Below are positions 1 through 8,391 of a stretch of DNA of 19,545 nucleotides, piece after piece. The translations under genes and the position numbers were made by a program. The DNA lies in the NCBI GenBank assembly GCA_002733485.1, contig NVVU01000005.1, positions 14,833 through 34,377 of the forward strand, given 5' to 3'. Within the stretch, counting starts at the first letter, position 1. Every line of letters begins with the position of its first letter. This DNA is from Robiginitomaculum sp. (GTDB taxonomy: Bacteria; Pseudomonadota; Alphaproteobacteria; Caulobacterales; Maricaulaceae). The notes beneath the pieces are model-generated. The model was given only the letters and a program-made list of their open reading frames with translations, did not search any database and was not told the origin of the DNA.

Positions 1-1773
1 AAAACCGGGGGAGCGTTGGCACCCTTAAAAACCGGCGTGCTGCACACCCGTACCGGCGAATTGCCCCTGCCGGTGTATGCGCTGGCCAAAATGGGGGCGG
101 GGCAAAGTCTGAACGGCCCGGCCTTGCTGGTGGATGATCTATCGCAAATCCTGCTGGAGCCGGGTTGGCAGGCCCGTATGCGCGATGATGGCATGCTGGT
201 CATGACCGGCGGGGCAAAAACGGCGGCGCGTGATGAGGGTGCGGCTGTCAATCCGGTGCAGCTTGAGCTGTATAACCGGCGCTTTATGGGGGTGGCGGTG
301 CAAATGGGTCAGGTGCTGGAGCGCACGGCTCTTTCCGTGAACATGAAAGAGCGGCTGGATTTCTCCTGTGCGGTGTTCGAGGCCGATGGGGCGCTGGTGG
401 CCAATGCGCCGCACATGCCGGTGCATCTGGGCTCCATGTCGGCCAGCGTGCGCGAAGTGCTGGCCCGGGTGCCGGATTTGCGCCCCGGCGAGGCGGTGGC
501 GCTGAACTCGCCCTATGCCGGGGGCACCCATGTGCCCGATATTACGGTGGTGATGCCGGTAGCAGATAAGGCGGGCACACGGCTTTTCTGGGTGGCGGCG
601 CGGGGCCATCATGCGGATGTGGGCGGCACAAGGCCGGGTTCCATGCCGCCGTTTTCAACCTCGATCGAGGAAGAGGGCGTCATTTTTGACTGCCTGCCGA
701 TTTTGCGTAAAGGCGTGTTTCAGGAGGCCGCTGTGCGTGACGTCCTGGCCAGTACAAATTGGCCCGCGCGCAATCCGGATCAGAACATTGGTGATCTGCA
801 GGCGCAGATCGCTGCCTGTACGTGCGGTGCGCAGGCGTTGATACGCATGGTCGATGAACACGGGCAAGGGGTGGTGCAGGCCTATATGGGCCATGTGCGC
901 GCCAATGCCGAGGCCGCCGTGCGCGGCGTGATTGATCGTCTGCAATCGGGTGCGGCCGAAGTGCCCATGGATGGCGGCGCAGTGATCAAAGTGCGCATTG
1001 ATGTGGACCACAAAACGCGCAGTGCCGTGGTGGATTTTACCGGTACATCGGTGCAAATGCCGGGTAATTTCAACGCCCCGGCGGCGGTGGCCCGGGCGGC
1101 GGTGCTTTATGTGTTTCGCTGTCTGGCAGATGCGGATATTCCGCTGAATGAGGGCTGTTTGCAGCCGTTAAAAATTATCATTCCCAAAGGCTCGCTGCTG
1201 GATCCAAACCCACCGGCCGCCGTGGTGGCGGGTAATGTGGAAACCAGCCAGCACGTGGTGGATGCCTTGTTTCTGGCCACGGGTACCATGGCGGCGGCGC
1301 AAGGCACCATGAACAATCTGACCTTTGGAAATGACCACCAGCAATATTACGAAACCATTTGCGGCGGGGCCGGGGCGGGCATGGGATATGATGGGGAAAA
1401 TGCCATCCACACCCACATGACCAATTCACGTCTGACCGACCCGGAGGTGCTGGAACGCCGATTTGCCGTGCGTGTCGAAGGCCATCATGTGCGTTATGGC
1501 TCTGGCGGTGCCGGGCAATGGCACGGCGGCAATGGCAGTGTGCGTCGTTTGCGGTTTTTGGCCCCCATGAGCGTGGCGCTACTCTCTTCCCGCCGCGAAA
1601 CCACGCCGCCCGGCCTGCAAGGTGGTAAGGCCGCCCAAAGTGGCCAGCAAGTCCTGATCCGTGCCGATGGCCGCATTGAGACGCAAAATGGCTGTTTTCA
1701 AGCCGATATGGCCCCCGGTGATTGCCTGGAAATTCATACCCCCGGCGGCGGCGGGTTTGGCAGAAAATCTTAA
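1..1773 (+). CDS. 5-oxoprolinase / hydantoinase, HyuA C-terminal end fused to HyuB domain (5' truncated by window)
   Basis: The frame is open from the first base, so the true start lies upstream; 590 residues are visible. The first ~75 resemble the end of a HyuA (hydantoinase A/oxoprolinase) domain (NGPALLVDD, then LLEPGW). From about residue 84 a full HyuB domain follows: NPVQLELYNRRF, MKERLDFSCAVF, the RGHHADVGGTRPGSMP segment expected to line the active site, and the glycine-rich end IHTPGGGGFGRK. HyuA and HyuB in one chain is the layout of ATP-dependent 5-oxoprolinases, which open 5-oxoproline to glutamate with ATP hydrolysis; related enzymes act on hydantoins or, with a third subunit, on acetone. 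Substrate cannot be fixed from this fragment. The protein should be cytoplasmic. It is followed by a 246-bp gap and has no evident link to the dcw cluster. Confidence is high for the family and moderate for the reaction. Confidence 0.88.
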   Translation, partial: KTGGALAPLKTGVLHTRTGELPLPVYALAKMGAGQSLNGPALLVDDLSQILLEPGWQARMRDDGMLVMTGGAKTAARDEGAAVNPVQLELYNRRFMGVAVQMGQVLERTALSVNMKERLDFSCAVFEADGALVANAPHMPVHLGSMSASVREVLARVPDLRPGEAVALNSPYAGGTHVPDITVVMPVADKAGTRLFWVAARGHHADVGGTRPGSMPPFSTSIEEEGVIFDCLPILRKGVFQEAAVRDVLASTNWPARNPDQNIGDLQAQIAACTCGAQALIRMVDEHGQGVVQAYMGHVRANAEAAVRGVIDRLQSGAAEVPMDGGAVIKVRIDVDHKTRSAVVDFTGTSVQMPGNFNAPAAVARAAVLYVFRCLADADIPLNEGCLQPLKIIIPKGSLLDPNPPAAVVAGNVETSQHVVDALFLATGTMAAAQGTMNNLTFGNDHQQYYETICGGAGAGMGYDGENAIHTHMTNSRLTDPEVLERRFAVRVEGHHVRYGSGGAGQWHGGNGSVRRLRFLAPMSVALLSSRRETTPPGLQGGKAAQSGQQVLIRADGRIETQNGCFQADMAPGDCLEIHTPGGGGFGRKS

Positions 1774-1800
1774 ACATTTTTCTTTAAATTCTGAAGGTGG

Positions 1801-1828
1801 GCGGTTCGTCTGTAGTGTACTGGACCGC
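1801..1828 (+). other. Imperfect hairpin downstream of the oxoprolinase gene
   Basis: GCGGTTC (1801-1807) can pair with GGACCGC (1822-1828), including one G-T pair, around a 14-nt loop. It lies 28 nt after the oxoprolinase stop. No T-run follows, so it is not a classical intrinsic terminator, though it may mark the transcript end. The rest of 1774-1917 is AT-rich and I see no credible gene in it. Confidence 0.25.
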
Positions 1829-1917
1829 TACCCGTGCGATGTTCATGGATCGTTCCGATTTAGGGTTAATAATTCACAAAAAACATTCGAAAAACCTAAA
1901 GATTTTCTTAATAGTTA

Positions 1918-1946
1918 TTGTTTCCCATAATTTCCCATGCTATCCC
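1918..1946 (+). promoter_or_regulatory. Candidate mraZ/dcw promoter
   Basis: TTGTTT (1918-1923) could act as a -35 element. After 17 bp, TATCCC (1941-1946), preceded by TGC (1938-1940), could act as an extended -10. The -10 match is weak beyond TAT and the TGN extension. The placement is attractive because the MraZ-type boxes lie across it, so bound MraZ would block polymerase. This is inference from pattern; another start site in the AT-rich region is possible. Confidence 0.35.
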
Positions 1947-1950
1947 ATAG
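1921..1950 (+). promoter_or_regulatory. MraZ operator: three 10-bp-phased TCCCA boxes
   Basis: Three consecutive decamers TTTCCCATAA, TTTCCCATGC and TATCCCATAG start at 1921, 1931 and 1941. Each carries TCCCA, so the minus strand reads TGGGA with 5-nt spacers. Known MraZ sites in other bacteria are direct TGGGN repeats with 5-nt spacers, bound by the ring-shaped MraZ oligomer and found just upstream of mraZ. The array ends 69 bp before the mraZ start codon, as expected for autoregulation of the dcw operon. The boxes read on the strand opposite to transcription. Confidence 0.75.
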
Positions 1951-2003
1951 GTATTCGCAAGGGGGTTCGGATAAGGGCGGGGTAGCTGTTCTGAACCAGA
2001 ATT

Positions 2004-2009
2004 AGGGAG
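2004..2009 (+). promoter_or_regulatory. Ribosome binding site of mraZ
   Basis: AGGGAG lies 10 nt before the GTG at 2020. It supports that GTG as the start, and the product then begins FLSTSEHTADAKNRV, in register with the family N-terminus. Confidence 0.6.
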
Positions 2010-2019
2010 CAGAACGCGC

Positions 2020-2544
2020 GTGTTTTTATCGACGTCAGAACATACCGCTGATGCGAAGAACCGGGTTTCTGTGCCGGCGGGTTATCGTGAGGCGCTGCGC
2101 GACGATCCCTATGATGCGATTTATGTTTTGCCGCATTTTGACGGCCCGTATCTGGAATGCGGCGGGGAACAATTTGTGCAGCAATACCGCATGGATATTG
2201 CCAATCTGCCGCGCTACGACCAGCTTAGGAAAGACCTGGAGGTGGCCATTCTTGGCTCCATCCGCCGCCTTGATTTTGACAGCACCGGGCGGGTGACCCT
2301 GCCAAAGGAATTCATTACTCATGCAGGTATAGAGGGGCGTTGCGCTTTTGTGGGGTGTGATGCGCATTTTCAAATCTGGAACGCGCAGACCCATGCAGAC
2401 CGGCTGGGCGATATTCGTGGCCGCTTGGCGGCTCGCCTTGCCGATCCGGCCGAAGCCGAGCGCATGGGCGGCGGGGCCGACCTTGGTTCTTTATTGCGCG
2501 ACAGCGAGTCTTTGCAGGCTCTCCTTAAGGGAGAGAAATTGTGA
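2020..2544 (+). CDS. mraZ: Transcriptional regulator MraZ
   Basis: MraZ is a DNA-binding protein of the AbrB/SpoVT superfamily, conserved at the head of dcw clusters, where it controls its own operon. The product has 174 residues, slightly longer than usual because of an alanine- and glycine-rich tail after about residue 135. Both family DXXXR motifs are present: DAKNR at 11-15 and DSTGR at 87-91, each followed by V-x-[VL]-P. They mark the two halves of the duplicated fold. The start is GTG, with AGGGAG 10 nt upstream. The last four bases (GTGA) are shared with the rsmH start, which implies translational coupling. The TCCCA array upstream is its likely binding site. I am sure of the family; regulation is inferred from relatives. 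Confidence 0.95.
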   Translation: MFLSTSEHTADAKNRVSVPAGYREALRDDPYDAIYVLPHFDGPYLECGGEQFVQQYRMDIANLPRYDQLRKDLEVAILGSIRRLDFDSTGRVTLPKEFITHAGIEGRCAFVGCDAHFQIWNAQTHADRLGDIRGRLAARLADPAEAERMGGGADLGSLLRDSESLQALLKGEKL

Positions 2545-3536
2545 TTCACGACCCGGTCATGCTGAATGAGGTTTGCACGGCGCTGGACCTGAAGGCGGGC
2601 GCGCGCCTTGTTGACTGCACCTTTGGGGCCGGGGGCTATTCCCGCGCGCTACTTGAGCGTGAAAACATCTCTCTGCTGGCGCTGGATCGGGATCCCACGG
2701 TCAGGCCCAATGCGGATGCGCTGGCCGCTGAGTTTGGTGATCGCTTTGCCTTCACGCAGACGCCGTTTTCCGGTCTTGAAGCCGCCATTGCGGGGCAGGG
2801 ATGGGATGGCGTTGAGGGCGTAGTGCTGGATATTGGGGTCTCCTCCATGCAGATTGATAATGCGGAGCGCGGCTTTTCCTTTATGCGCGACGGACCGCTG
2901 GACATGCGCATGGGCGATACGGGGCCGACGGCGGCCGATGCGGTTAATTTTCTAAGTGCGGACGCGTTAATCGCCATTTTTCGCACCTTTGGCGAAGAGC
3001 GCGGCGCGCGCCGCGCTGCCGCCGCCATTGTGCAGGCCCGGGCCGAGGCCCCCCTGCAAACCACCGGGGCGCTGGCGGAATTGATGGCGCAGGTGCTGGG
3101 TGGCGGCTGGCAGAAAATTCACCCGGCGACAAGGGTGTTTCAGGCCTTGCGCATTTATATCAATGACGAGCTGGGCGAGTTGCACCGGGCGTTGCTGGCC
3201 GCAGAGCGGATGCTGGTGCCGGCCGGGCGGCTGGTGGTGGTGGCGTTTCATTCGCTTGAAGATCGCATTGTGAAGCAGTTCTTCCGGATGCGTTCAGAAT
3301 TGCCGCCCCAGGGCTCGCGCCATATCCCTGTGGGCGAAAAAGTGGATTTCACGCCTTCCTTTTCCATGCTTGGCCGTAAGGCCCAAAAGCCCGGTGCCGA
3401 GGAGGTTTCAGCCAATCCGCGGGCGCGTTCGGCACGTTTGCGCGCCGGTGTTCGCCAAAATGCGGCACCCATGACGGCGGGACCGCTGGTTTTTCGCGAT
3501 ATTCCTGATCTTGATACTTTGGAGGCCCTGATATGA
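2541..3536 (+). CDS. rsmH: 16S rRNA (cytosine(1402)-N(4))-methyltransferase RsmH
   Basis: RsmH (MraW) methylates N4 of C1402 in the 30S decoding centre using S-adenosylmethionine. The product has 331 residues, normal for the family. Motifs in order: HDPVMLNEV (3-11); SAM-binding VDCTFGAGGYS (24-34); VVLDIGVSSMQID (94-106); GFSFMRDGPLDMRM (111-124); ATRVFQALRIYIN (196-208); VVAFHSLEDRIVK (233-245). The start is GTG at 2541, overlapping the mraZ stop by 4 nt, with GGGAG 7 nt upstream. Its stop overlaps the ftsL start as ATGA. The enzyme is cytosolic and not itself a division protein, but its second place in the cluster is widely conserved. Confidence 0.96.
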   Translation: MIHDPVMLNEVCTALDLKAGARLVDCTFGAGGYSRALLERENISLLALDRDPTVRPNADALAAEFGDRFAFTQTPFSGLEAAIAGQGWDGVEGVVLDIGVSSMQIDNAERGFSFMRDGPLDMRMGDTGPTAADAVNFLSADALIAIFRTFGEERGARRAAAAIVQARAEAPLQTTGALAELMAQVLGGGWQKIHPATRVFQALRIYINDELGELHRALLAAERMLVPAGRLVVVAFHSLEDRIVKQFFRMRSELPPQGSRHIPVGEKVDFTPSFSMLGRKAQKPGAEEVSANPRARSARLRAGVRQNAAPMTAGPLVFRDIPDLDTLEALI

Positions 3537-3853
3537 TCCGTGCATTTTATGTTCTGGCCAGTGTGGTGACGGCATTGTTGGCTTTGGCGCTTTATGTCGC
3601 CAAAACCGAGGCGCAAAGCGCCCAGCAACGTATTGCCCGCATGGAAAATGGTATCATCAGCGAATTATCACAAATCTCCCAACTGGAAAATGAACTGGCC
3701 TATCTGGAGCGGCCGGAAAGGCTGGAGGCGCTGTCGCGGGTGCATTTGCAATTGCGGCCCCTGTCGCCGGAACAGGATATGACCTTTGCCCAGCTTAGCG
3801 GCCAGCACCTTGGCTCCAATGGAGCGGTATTGGCAGGTAAGGCCCGTCCATAA
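3533..3853 (+). CDS. ftsL: Cell division protein FtsL
   Basis: FtsL is a small bitopic divisome protein that, with FtsB and FtsQ, links early ring proteins to FtsW/FtsI activation. The 106 residues show a short cytoplasmic N-terminus, one membrane span at about 4-22, then a periplasmic coiled coil at about 25-60 (ARMENGIISELSQISQLENEL). After it comes LERPERLEALSRVHLQLRPL, typical of alphaproteobacterial FtsL. GGAGG lies 7 nt before the ATG. The start overlaps rsmH by 4 nt and the stop shares one base with the ftsI start (TAATG). Sequence conservation in this family is low, so the call rests on topology, coiled coil, PERLE motif and position between rsmH and ftsI. Confidence 0.92.
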   Translation: MIRAFYVLASVVTALLALALYVAKTEAQSAQQRIARMENGIISELSQISQLENELAYLERPERLEALSRVHLQLRPLSPEQDMTFAQLSGQHLGSNGAVLAGKARP

Positions 3854-5565
3854 TGGCCAAAGCGGGGCGCTATACCATCCCGCTGGCGGACGTGGAGCGT
3901 ATTGATGCCGCCGAGTTGTTCTCCATTTCGGGCGAACAAAGAAAAGCGGTGCGGGCCGCTCGGCCAAGATTGATGCTGATGGCGTTGATCTTTGCATTTG
4001 GTTATAGCGTGTTGATGGTACGCTCGATCAGCCTAACCATATTTGATCATCAAAGCGTATCGGTAAAAAGCCGCGTTGTAGCCGCAATTCGGGTGCCACG
4101 GGCAAAGTTGACGGATCGAAATGGCGGGTTGCTGGCATCCAGTATAGAGACCTATTCAGCCTATATTACTCGCGCCAATATCCGTAATGCCGAAAGACTT
4201 GCCAACCAATTGTCTGCCATTAAAGGTCTGGCCAGCGAGGAAATTTTACGTGCGCGTCTGGAAGGCAAAAAGGGGCGCGCCAGGATCGGGCATCGTCTCA
4301 CCCCGGCGATACGGGATGCGATTTTCTCGCTGGGGCTGCCCGGCATGAAGTTTGTGCCAGAACTGACCCGCTATTACCCACGCGGGCAATTTGCCGCCCA
4401 TGTCCTTGGCTGGGTCAATGCCGATGGCAAGGGGCCCGCCGGGGCTGAGCGCGCCTTTGAAGAGAAATTACTGGATAAAAACACTAAAACCCTGGCACTG
4501 TCGCTGGATACCCGGGTGCAATTTGCACTGGAAAGTGAATTACAAACCGCTATGGAGGAATTTCGCCCGGAAGCAGCGCTAGGCATTATCACCAATATTA
4601 AAACCGGCGAAGTGCTGGCTATGGCCGGCAGGCCGACATTCAGCCCCAATGCCCCTGGCAAGGCTTCGCCGCGTGAGAGAAGAAACCGGGCGGCTACGGA
4701 CCGGTACGAGCTGGGCTCGGTATTCAAGCCGTTGACCTTGGCCATGGGCTTTGATCAGGGGTTGATCGAACCCGATGAGTTGTTTGATGTGGTGCGACCT
4801 TTGGTGGTGAGCACGAAACAGATCAACGATATGCACCGCAGTCGCCATAAAATGAGTGTGCGTGAAATATTGGTTAAATCCTCCAACAAGGGGGCGGCCC
4901 TGATCGCGCTGAAAGTAGGCGGCAAAAAACAGCGCCAGTATCTGGCCGATTTTGGATTGCTGGATGCGGCCAAAATCGAGCTGAAAGAAAGTGCACGTCC
5001 GTACATGTCAACACGGCAATGGCGGGCAGTGAAAACCGCCACCATTGGTTATGGTCATGGCATTACCGTGACGCCGCTGGCTTTTGTACAGGCCATGGGG
5101 GCGGTGGCCAATGGCGGCCATCTGGTGCCGCTAACCTTGCTGGCGCGGCCCCCGGGTTATCGGCCCGAGGGACGGGACGTCATCTCGCCAAAGGCGGCCA
5201 AAACGGTGGTTGGGATCATGCGCGAAGTGGTGACCAGAGGCACGGGCAAAAACGCTAATGTCGAGGGCTATGACGTTGCCGGTAAAACCGGTTCGGCAGA
5301 AAAGCTGGACCCCAAAACCGGGCGGTATGCCAAGGATCGTAACATCTCGTCTTTTGTGGCCATTTTTCCGGCATACAATCCGCAATATCTGGTGTTTATC
5401 CTGCTTGATGAACCCAAAGGCGATGTCCATACCAGCGGCTGGGAAACCGCAGGGTGGAATGCGGCACCGGTGGCGGGGCGCGTGATCAGTCGTATTGGTC
5501 CAGTATTGCTGCCACTGGCCAAGCGCACAAACCTGATGGCCAGCAATGTGGAGAAAAATCCGTGA
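3853..5565 (+). CDS. ftsI: Septal peptidoglycan transpeptidase FtsI (PBP3)
   Basis: FtsI is the class B penicillin-binding protein that crosslinks septal peptidoglycan together with FtsW. The 570 residues comprise a cytoplasmic tail, one membrane span at about 39-60, a non-catalytic dimerisation region (about 75-200, including RVPRAKLTDRNGGLLA), and the transpeptidase domain from about 215. All three active-site motifs are intact: SVFK at 289-292 (Ser289 nucleophile), SSN at 343-345 and KTG at 478-480. The ATG shares one base with the ftsL stop and no strong ribosome site is visible, so translation is probably coupled. The last four bases (GTGA) contain the murE start. It acts in the inner membrane and periplasm and is a beta-lactam target. 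Confidence 0.96.
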   Translation: MAKAGRYTIPLADVERIDAAELFSISGEQRKAVRAARPRLMLMALIFAFGYSVLMVRSISLTIFDHQSVSVKSRVVAAIRVPRAKLTDRNGGLLASSIETYSAYITRANIRNAERLANQLSAIKGLASEEILRARLEGKKGRARIGHRLTPAIRDAIFSLGLPGMKFVPELTRYYPRGQFAAHVLGWVNADGKGPAGAERAFEEKLLDKNTKTLALSLDTRVQFALESELQTAMEEFRPEAALGIITNIKTGEVLAMAGRPTFSPNAPGKASPRERRNRAATDRYELGSVFKPLTLAMGFDQGLIEPDELFDVVRPLVVSTKQINDMHRSRHKMSVREILVKSSNKGAALIALKVGGKKQRQYLADFGLLDAAKIELKESARPYMSTRQWRAVKTATIGYGHGITVTPLAFVQAMGAVANGGHLVPLTLLARPPGYRPEGRDVISPKAAKTVVGIMREVVTRGTGKNANVEGYDVAGKTGSAEKLDPKTGRYAKDRNISSFVAIFPAYNPQYLVFILLDEPKGDVHTSGWETAGWNAAPVAGRVISRIGPVLLPLAKRTNLMASNVEKNP

Positions 5566-7010
5566 AGCTAGCGCAATTAACGGATAAAATTTCCGACCCC
5601 GACGGGACGGTTGAGATCAGCGGCCTGACCGCCGACAGCCGCGAAGTACAGCCCGGATTTTTGTTTGCGGCCCTGCCCGGGGTGAATATGGATGGCCACA
5701 CCTTTATCCCGGGTGCCATAGAAAAAGGCGCTAGCGCCATACTGGTCCCCACGGGAACGCCGGACGTCGGGGTGCCCATGGTACAGAGCGAAAATCCGCG
5801 TCATGAGCTGGCCCTGATGGCGGCGCGTTTTTTTGAAGGCCAGCCCAGAACCATAGTGGCGGTGACCGGCACCAATGGGAAAAGTTCAACCGTGGAGTTT
5901 CTACGCCAGATCTGGTCCTTTGCCGACAAAAAAGCGGCCTGTCTTGGCACATTGGGGGTAACCACCGATGACGGTCTGTCTCCAATGCATCATACCACGC
6001 CGGACCCGGTTAGCCTGCACCGGGCCATCCATAAGCTAAGCGAAGATGGCATTGACTATCTGGCGCTGGAGGCCTCCAGCCACGGGCTGGTGCAAAGCCG
6101 TCTGGACGGGGTCGCTATTACCCATACCGGCTTTACCAATTTATCTCAGGATCATTTTGACTATCATGACGGGTTTGAGAGCTATTTTGTCGCCAAGGCG
6201 CGTTTGTTTTCGGAACTGGCCAAAGCGGGATCCCCGGCGGCCATTATGGTGGATGGCCCCTGGGGGCGGCGCATGGCAGATCTGGCCCGTGATCATAATC
6301 TTGAGGTGATGAGCGTGGGCTGGGAAGGCGAGGATGTGCGTTTGCAAGAGCTGCATCCGCTGGCTAAAAGCCAAACCCTGACACTGGACATTCATGGGCA
6401 ATTGCACAGCGTCGAGCTGCCACTGGCCGGTGAGTTTCAGGCGCTAAACGCGGTGCTGGCGCTGGCGCTGGCATTACAAAGCGGCGTGCCGGAGAGGCTC
6501 GCGCTGGAAGCGTTAAAAACGTTGCACGGCGTGCGTGGCCGTATGGAGGCGGTGGGAACAACCCGCTCCGGTGCCCCGGTATTTGTGGATTTCGCCCACA
6601 CCCCTGATGGTCTGGATAAATTGCTCAGGGCACTGCGGCCCCATACCATGGGCGATATTCATCTGGTATTTGGCTGCGGCGGGGACCGGGACCCGTTAAA
6701 GCGCCCCAAAATGGGTGAAATCGCCACCAGGCTGGCCGATCATGTGATCGTCACCGATGATAATCCGCGTTATGAAGAGGCCGCAAAAATCCGCGCCGCC
6801 GTGATGGCGACCTGTGATGGTGCCACCGAGATCGTCAATCGAAAAGAGGCCATCATAACCGCCATTGGCGCGCTAAAGGCTGGCGATGCGCTGGTGATTG
6901 CGGGCAAGGGCCATGAAAGCGGCCAGATTGTCGGCGATCAATGCATTCCCTTTGATGATGCGCAGGTGGCGCGCACGGCGCTTGGCGCTGCTGGAGGCTC
7001 CCATGACTGA
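5562..7010 (+). CDS. murE: UDP-MurNAc-L-Ala-D-Glu:meso-diaminopimelate ligase MurE
   Basis: MurE adds the third stem-peptide residue in the cytoplasm, using ATP. I place the start at GTG 5562: it gives 482 residues beginning VKLAQLTDKI, overlaps the ftsI stop by 4 nt, and has GGAG 8 nt upstream. The open frame runs on upstream inside ftsI but that part resembles nothing in the family. Motifs: SGLTADSREV (20-29), P-loop GTNGKSS (103-109), ASSHGL (171-176), the likely carbamylated lysine at 212 within FVAKARLF, VDFAHTPDGL (342-351) and DNPR (400-403). DNPR marks meso-DAP rather than lysine specificity, so the wall is of Gram-negative type. The gene overlaps murF by 8 nt. Confidence 0.95.
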   Translation: MKLAQLTDKISDPDGTVEISGLTADSREVQPGFLFAALPGVNMDGHTFIPGAIEKGASAILVPTGTPDVGVPMVQSENPRHELALMAARFFEGQPRTIVAVTGTNGKSSTVEFLRQIWSFADKKAACLGTLGVTTDDGLSPMHHTTPDPVSLHRAIHKLSEDGIDYLALEASSHGLVQSRLDGVAITHTGFTNLSQDHFDYHDGFESYFVAKARLFSELAKAGSPAAIMVDGPWGRRMADLARDHNLEVMSVGWEGEDVRLQELHPLAKSQTLTLDIHGQLHSVELPLAGEFQALNAVLALALALQSGVPERLALEALKTLHGVRGRMEAVGTTRSGAPVFVDFAHTPDGLDKLLRALRPHTMGDIHLVFGCGGDRDPLKRPKMGEIATRLADHVIVTDDNPRYEEAAKIRAAVMATCDGATEIVNRKEAIITAIGALKAGDALVIAGKGHESGQIVGDQCIPFDDAQVARTALGAAGGSHD

Positions 7011-8382
7011 ACCCCTATGGACAGCCAGAGAGGTGGCGCTGGCAACCGGTGCGGCGCTGATTGATGGTGATGACTGGCAGGCCACTGGCCTGTCCATTGA
7101 TACCCGCACGCTGGCCCCCGGCGATCTTTTTATTGCCTTGCATGCCGAGCGCGATGGTCATGAGTTTGTAGGTAAGGCCTATGAGGCCGGGGCGGTGGCG
7201 GCCCTGGTTGATTATCGCATGGGCAGCGGCGCGCAGGCGCTGGTCGATGACAGTCTGGTCGGGCTGCAGGGCATGGGTGTTTTTGCGCGCCAGCGCTCAA
7301 ATGCTTATCGGGTGGCGGTGACCGGATCGGTCGGTAAATCCAGCGTCAAGGAGGCTATCGCCACCATTTTTCGCGCGGTGGGACCGGCCCATGCCTCGGA
7401 AAAATCATACAACAATCATTGGGGTGTACCATTATCATTGGCAAAAATGCCAAAAGTAACAAAACGTTCCGTTTTCGAATTAGGCATGAACCATGCGGGC
7501 GAGATTGCCCCGCTTTGCCAAATGGTGCGCCCTCATGTGGGGCTGATCACCCGCATCGCTCCGGCCCATATCGAGGCGCTGGGCACGCTGGATGCCATCG
7601 CCCATGAAAAGGCGCAAGTCTGGTCATCAATGGCCGATAACGGGGTGGCCATCATACCGGCGGATGATCCGCTGAGTGATAAACTGGCCGCCTTGGCAAC
7701 ATCACATGGCGTTTCGCGTATCGTCACCTTTGGCACTGACAGGGGGGGCGATGTCCGGGTGAGCGCGTTTGATACTGGCCCCAATGGATCACGCGGCCAG
7801 ATGATGGTGTTTGGCGAGCCACATGATTTTTCCCTGAAAGTCAGCGGTGCGCATTGGGCGGGTAATGTCGCGGCCGCAGTGGCGTCGGCATTATTTTGCG
7901 GGGTGGAATGCGCCGATGCGGTGGCAGCGCTGGCGGCGATGGACCCCTTGCCCGGCAGAGGCGGGGCCGTACAGATCGAGGTTTCGGGTGGTCAGGCTAC
8001 GCTGCTGGATGATGCCTATAACGCCAATCCGGTTTCCATGGCGGCGGCGCTGGCAACCCTGGGGGCCTGGCCGGCGAAGCGCCGCATTGCAGTGCTGGGT
8101 GATATGCTGGAACTGGGTGGCGGGGCGCGTCAATATCACGAGGCATTGGCCTGGAACCTGCAACAGGCGGGCATTGATCAGGTCTATTGCACCGGGCCGT
8201 TCATGAAGGGGTTGTTCCACAGCCTGCCTAAAAAACGCCAGGGTGGCTGGTTTGAAAATATCGAAGATTTGCAGGATAGTCTTCACAAGATCGTAATACC
8301 CGGTGATGTCCTGTTGCTGAAAGGTTCAAACGGATCTCGCATTCACCAGATTGCCCGTGCGTTCACGCGCGGCACCAGCTAA
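7003..8382 (+). CDS. murF: UDP-MurNAc-tripeptide:D-Ala-D-Ala ligase MurF
   Basis: MurF joins the dipeptide made by Ddl to the UDP-MurNAc-tripeptide, finishing the pentapeptide precursor. The ATG at 7003 has GGAGG 5 nt upstream and overlaps the end of murE by 8 nt; it gives 459 residues, the usual length. The frame extends further upstream only as antiphase sequence inside murE. Visible motifs: SIDTRTLAPGDLFIAL (31-46), P-loop TGSVGKSSVK (107-116), YNNHWGVPLSL (136-146), ELGMNHAGEI (159-168), DDAYNANP in the C-terminal domain and LKGSNGSRI near the end. It has the Mur ligase three-domain layout and is cytosolic. mraY follows after 9 nt. Confidence 0.95.
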   Translation: MTEPLWTAREVALATGAALIDGDDWQATGLSIDTRTLAPGDLFIALHAERDGHEFVGKAYEAGAVAALVDYRMGSGAQALVDDSLVGLQGMGVFARQRSNAYRVAVTGSVGKSSVKEAIATIFRAVGPAHASEKSYNNHWGVPLSLAKMPKVTKRSVFELGMNHAGEIAPLCQMVRPHVGLITRIAPAHIEALGTLDAIAHEKAQVWSSMADNGVAIIPADDPLSDKLAALATSHGVSRIVTFGTDRGGDVRVSAFDTGPNGSRGQMMVFGEPHDFSLKVSGAHWAGNVAAAVASALFCGVECADAVAALAAMDPLPGRGGAVQIEVSGGQATLLDDAYNANPVSMAAALATLGAWPAKRRIAVLGDMLELGGGARQYHEALAWNLQQAGIDQVYCTGPFMKGLFHSLPKKRQGGWFENIEDLQDSLHKIVIPGDVLLLKGSNGSRIHQIARAFTRGTS

Positions 8383-8391
8383 GAGGCCTAT

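Noticed and set aside
1797..1985. Small plus-strand open frame (62 codons) in the mraZ upstream region
   Set aside because: No ribosome site, no recognisable family, AT-rich composition and it runs through the MraZ boxes and candidate promoter. Best read as non-coding control DNA.
5454..5561. Upstream extension of the murE frame inside ftsI
   Set aside because: The extra 36 residues resemble no MurE N-terminus. GTG 5562 has a ribosome site and a 4-nt overlap with the ftsI stop.
6898..7002. Upstream extension of the murF frame inside murE
   Set aside because: Extra residues are an out-of-frame reading of murE. ATG 7003 has GGAGG at 5 nt and yields normal MurF length.
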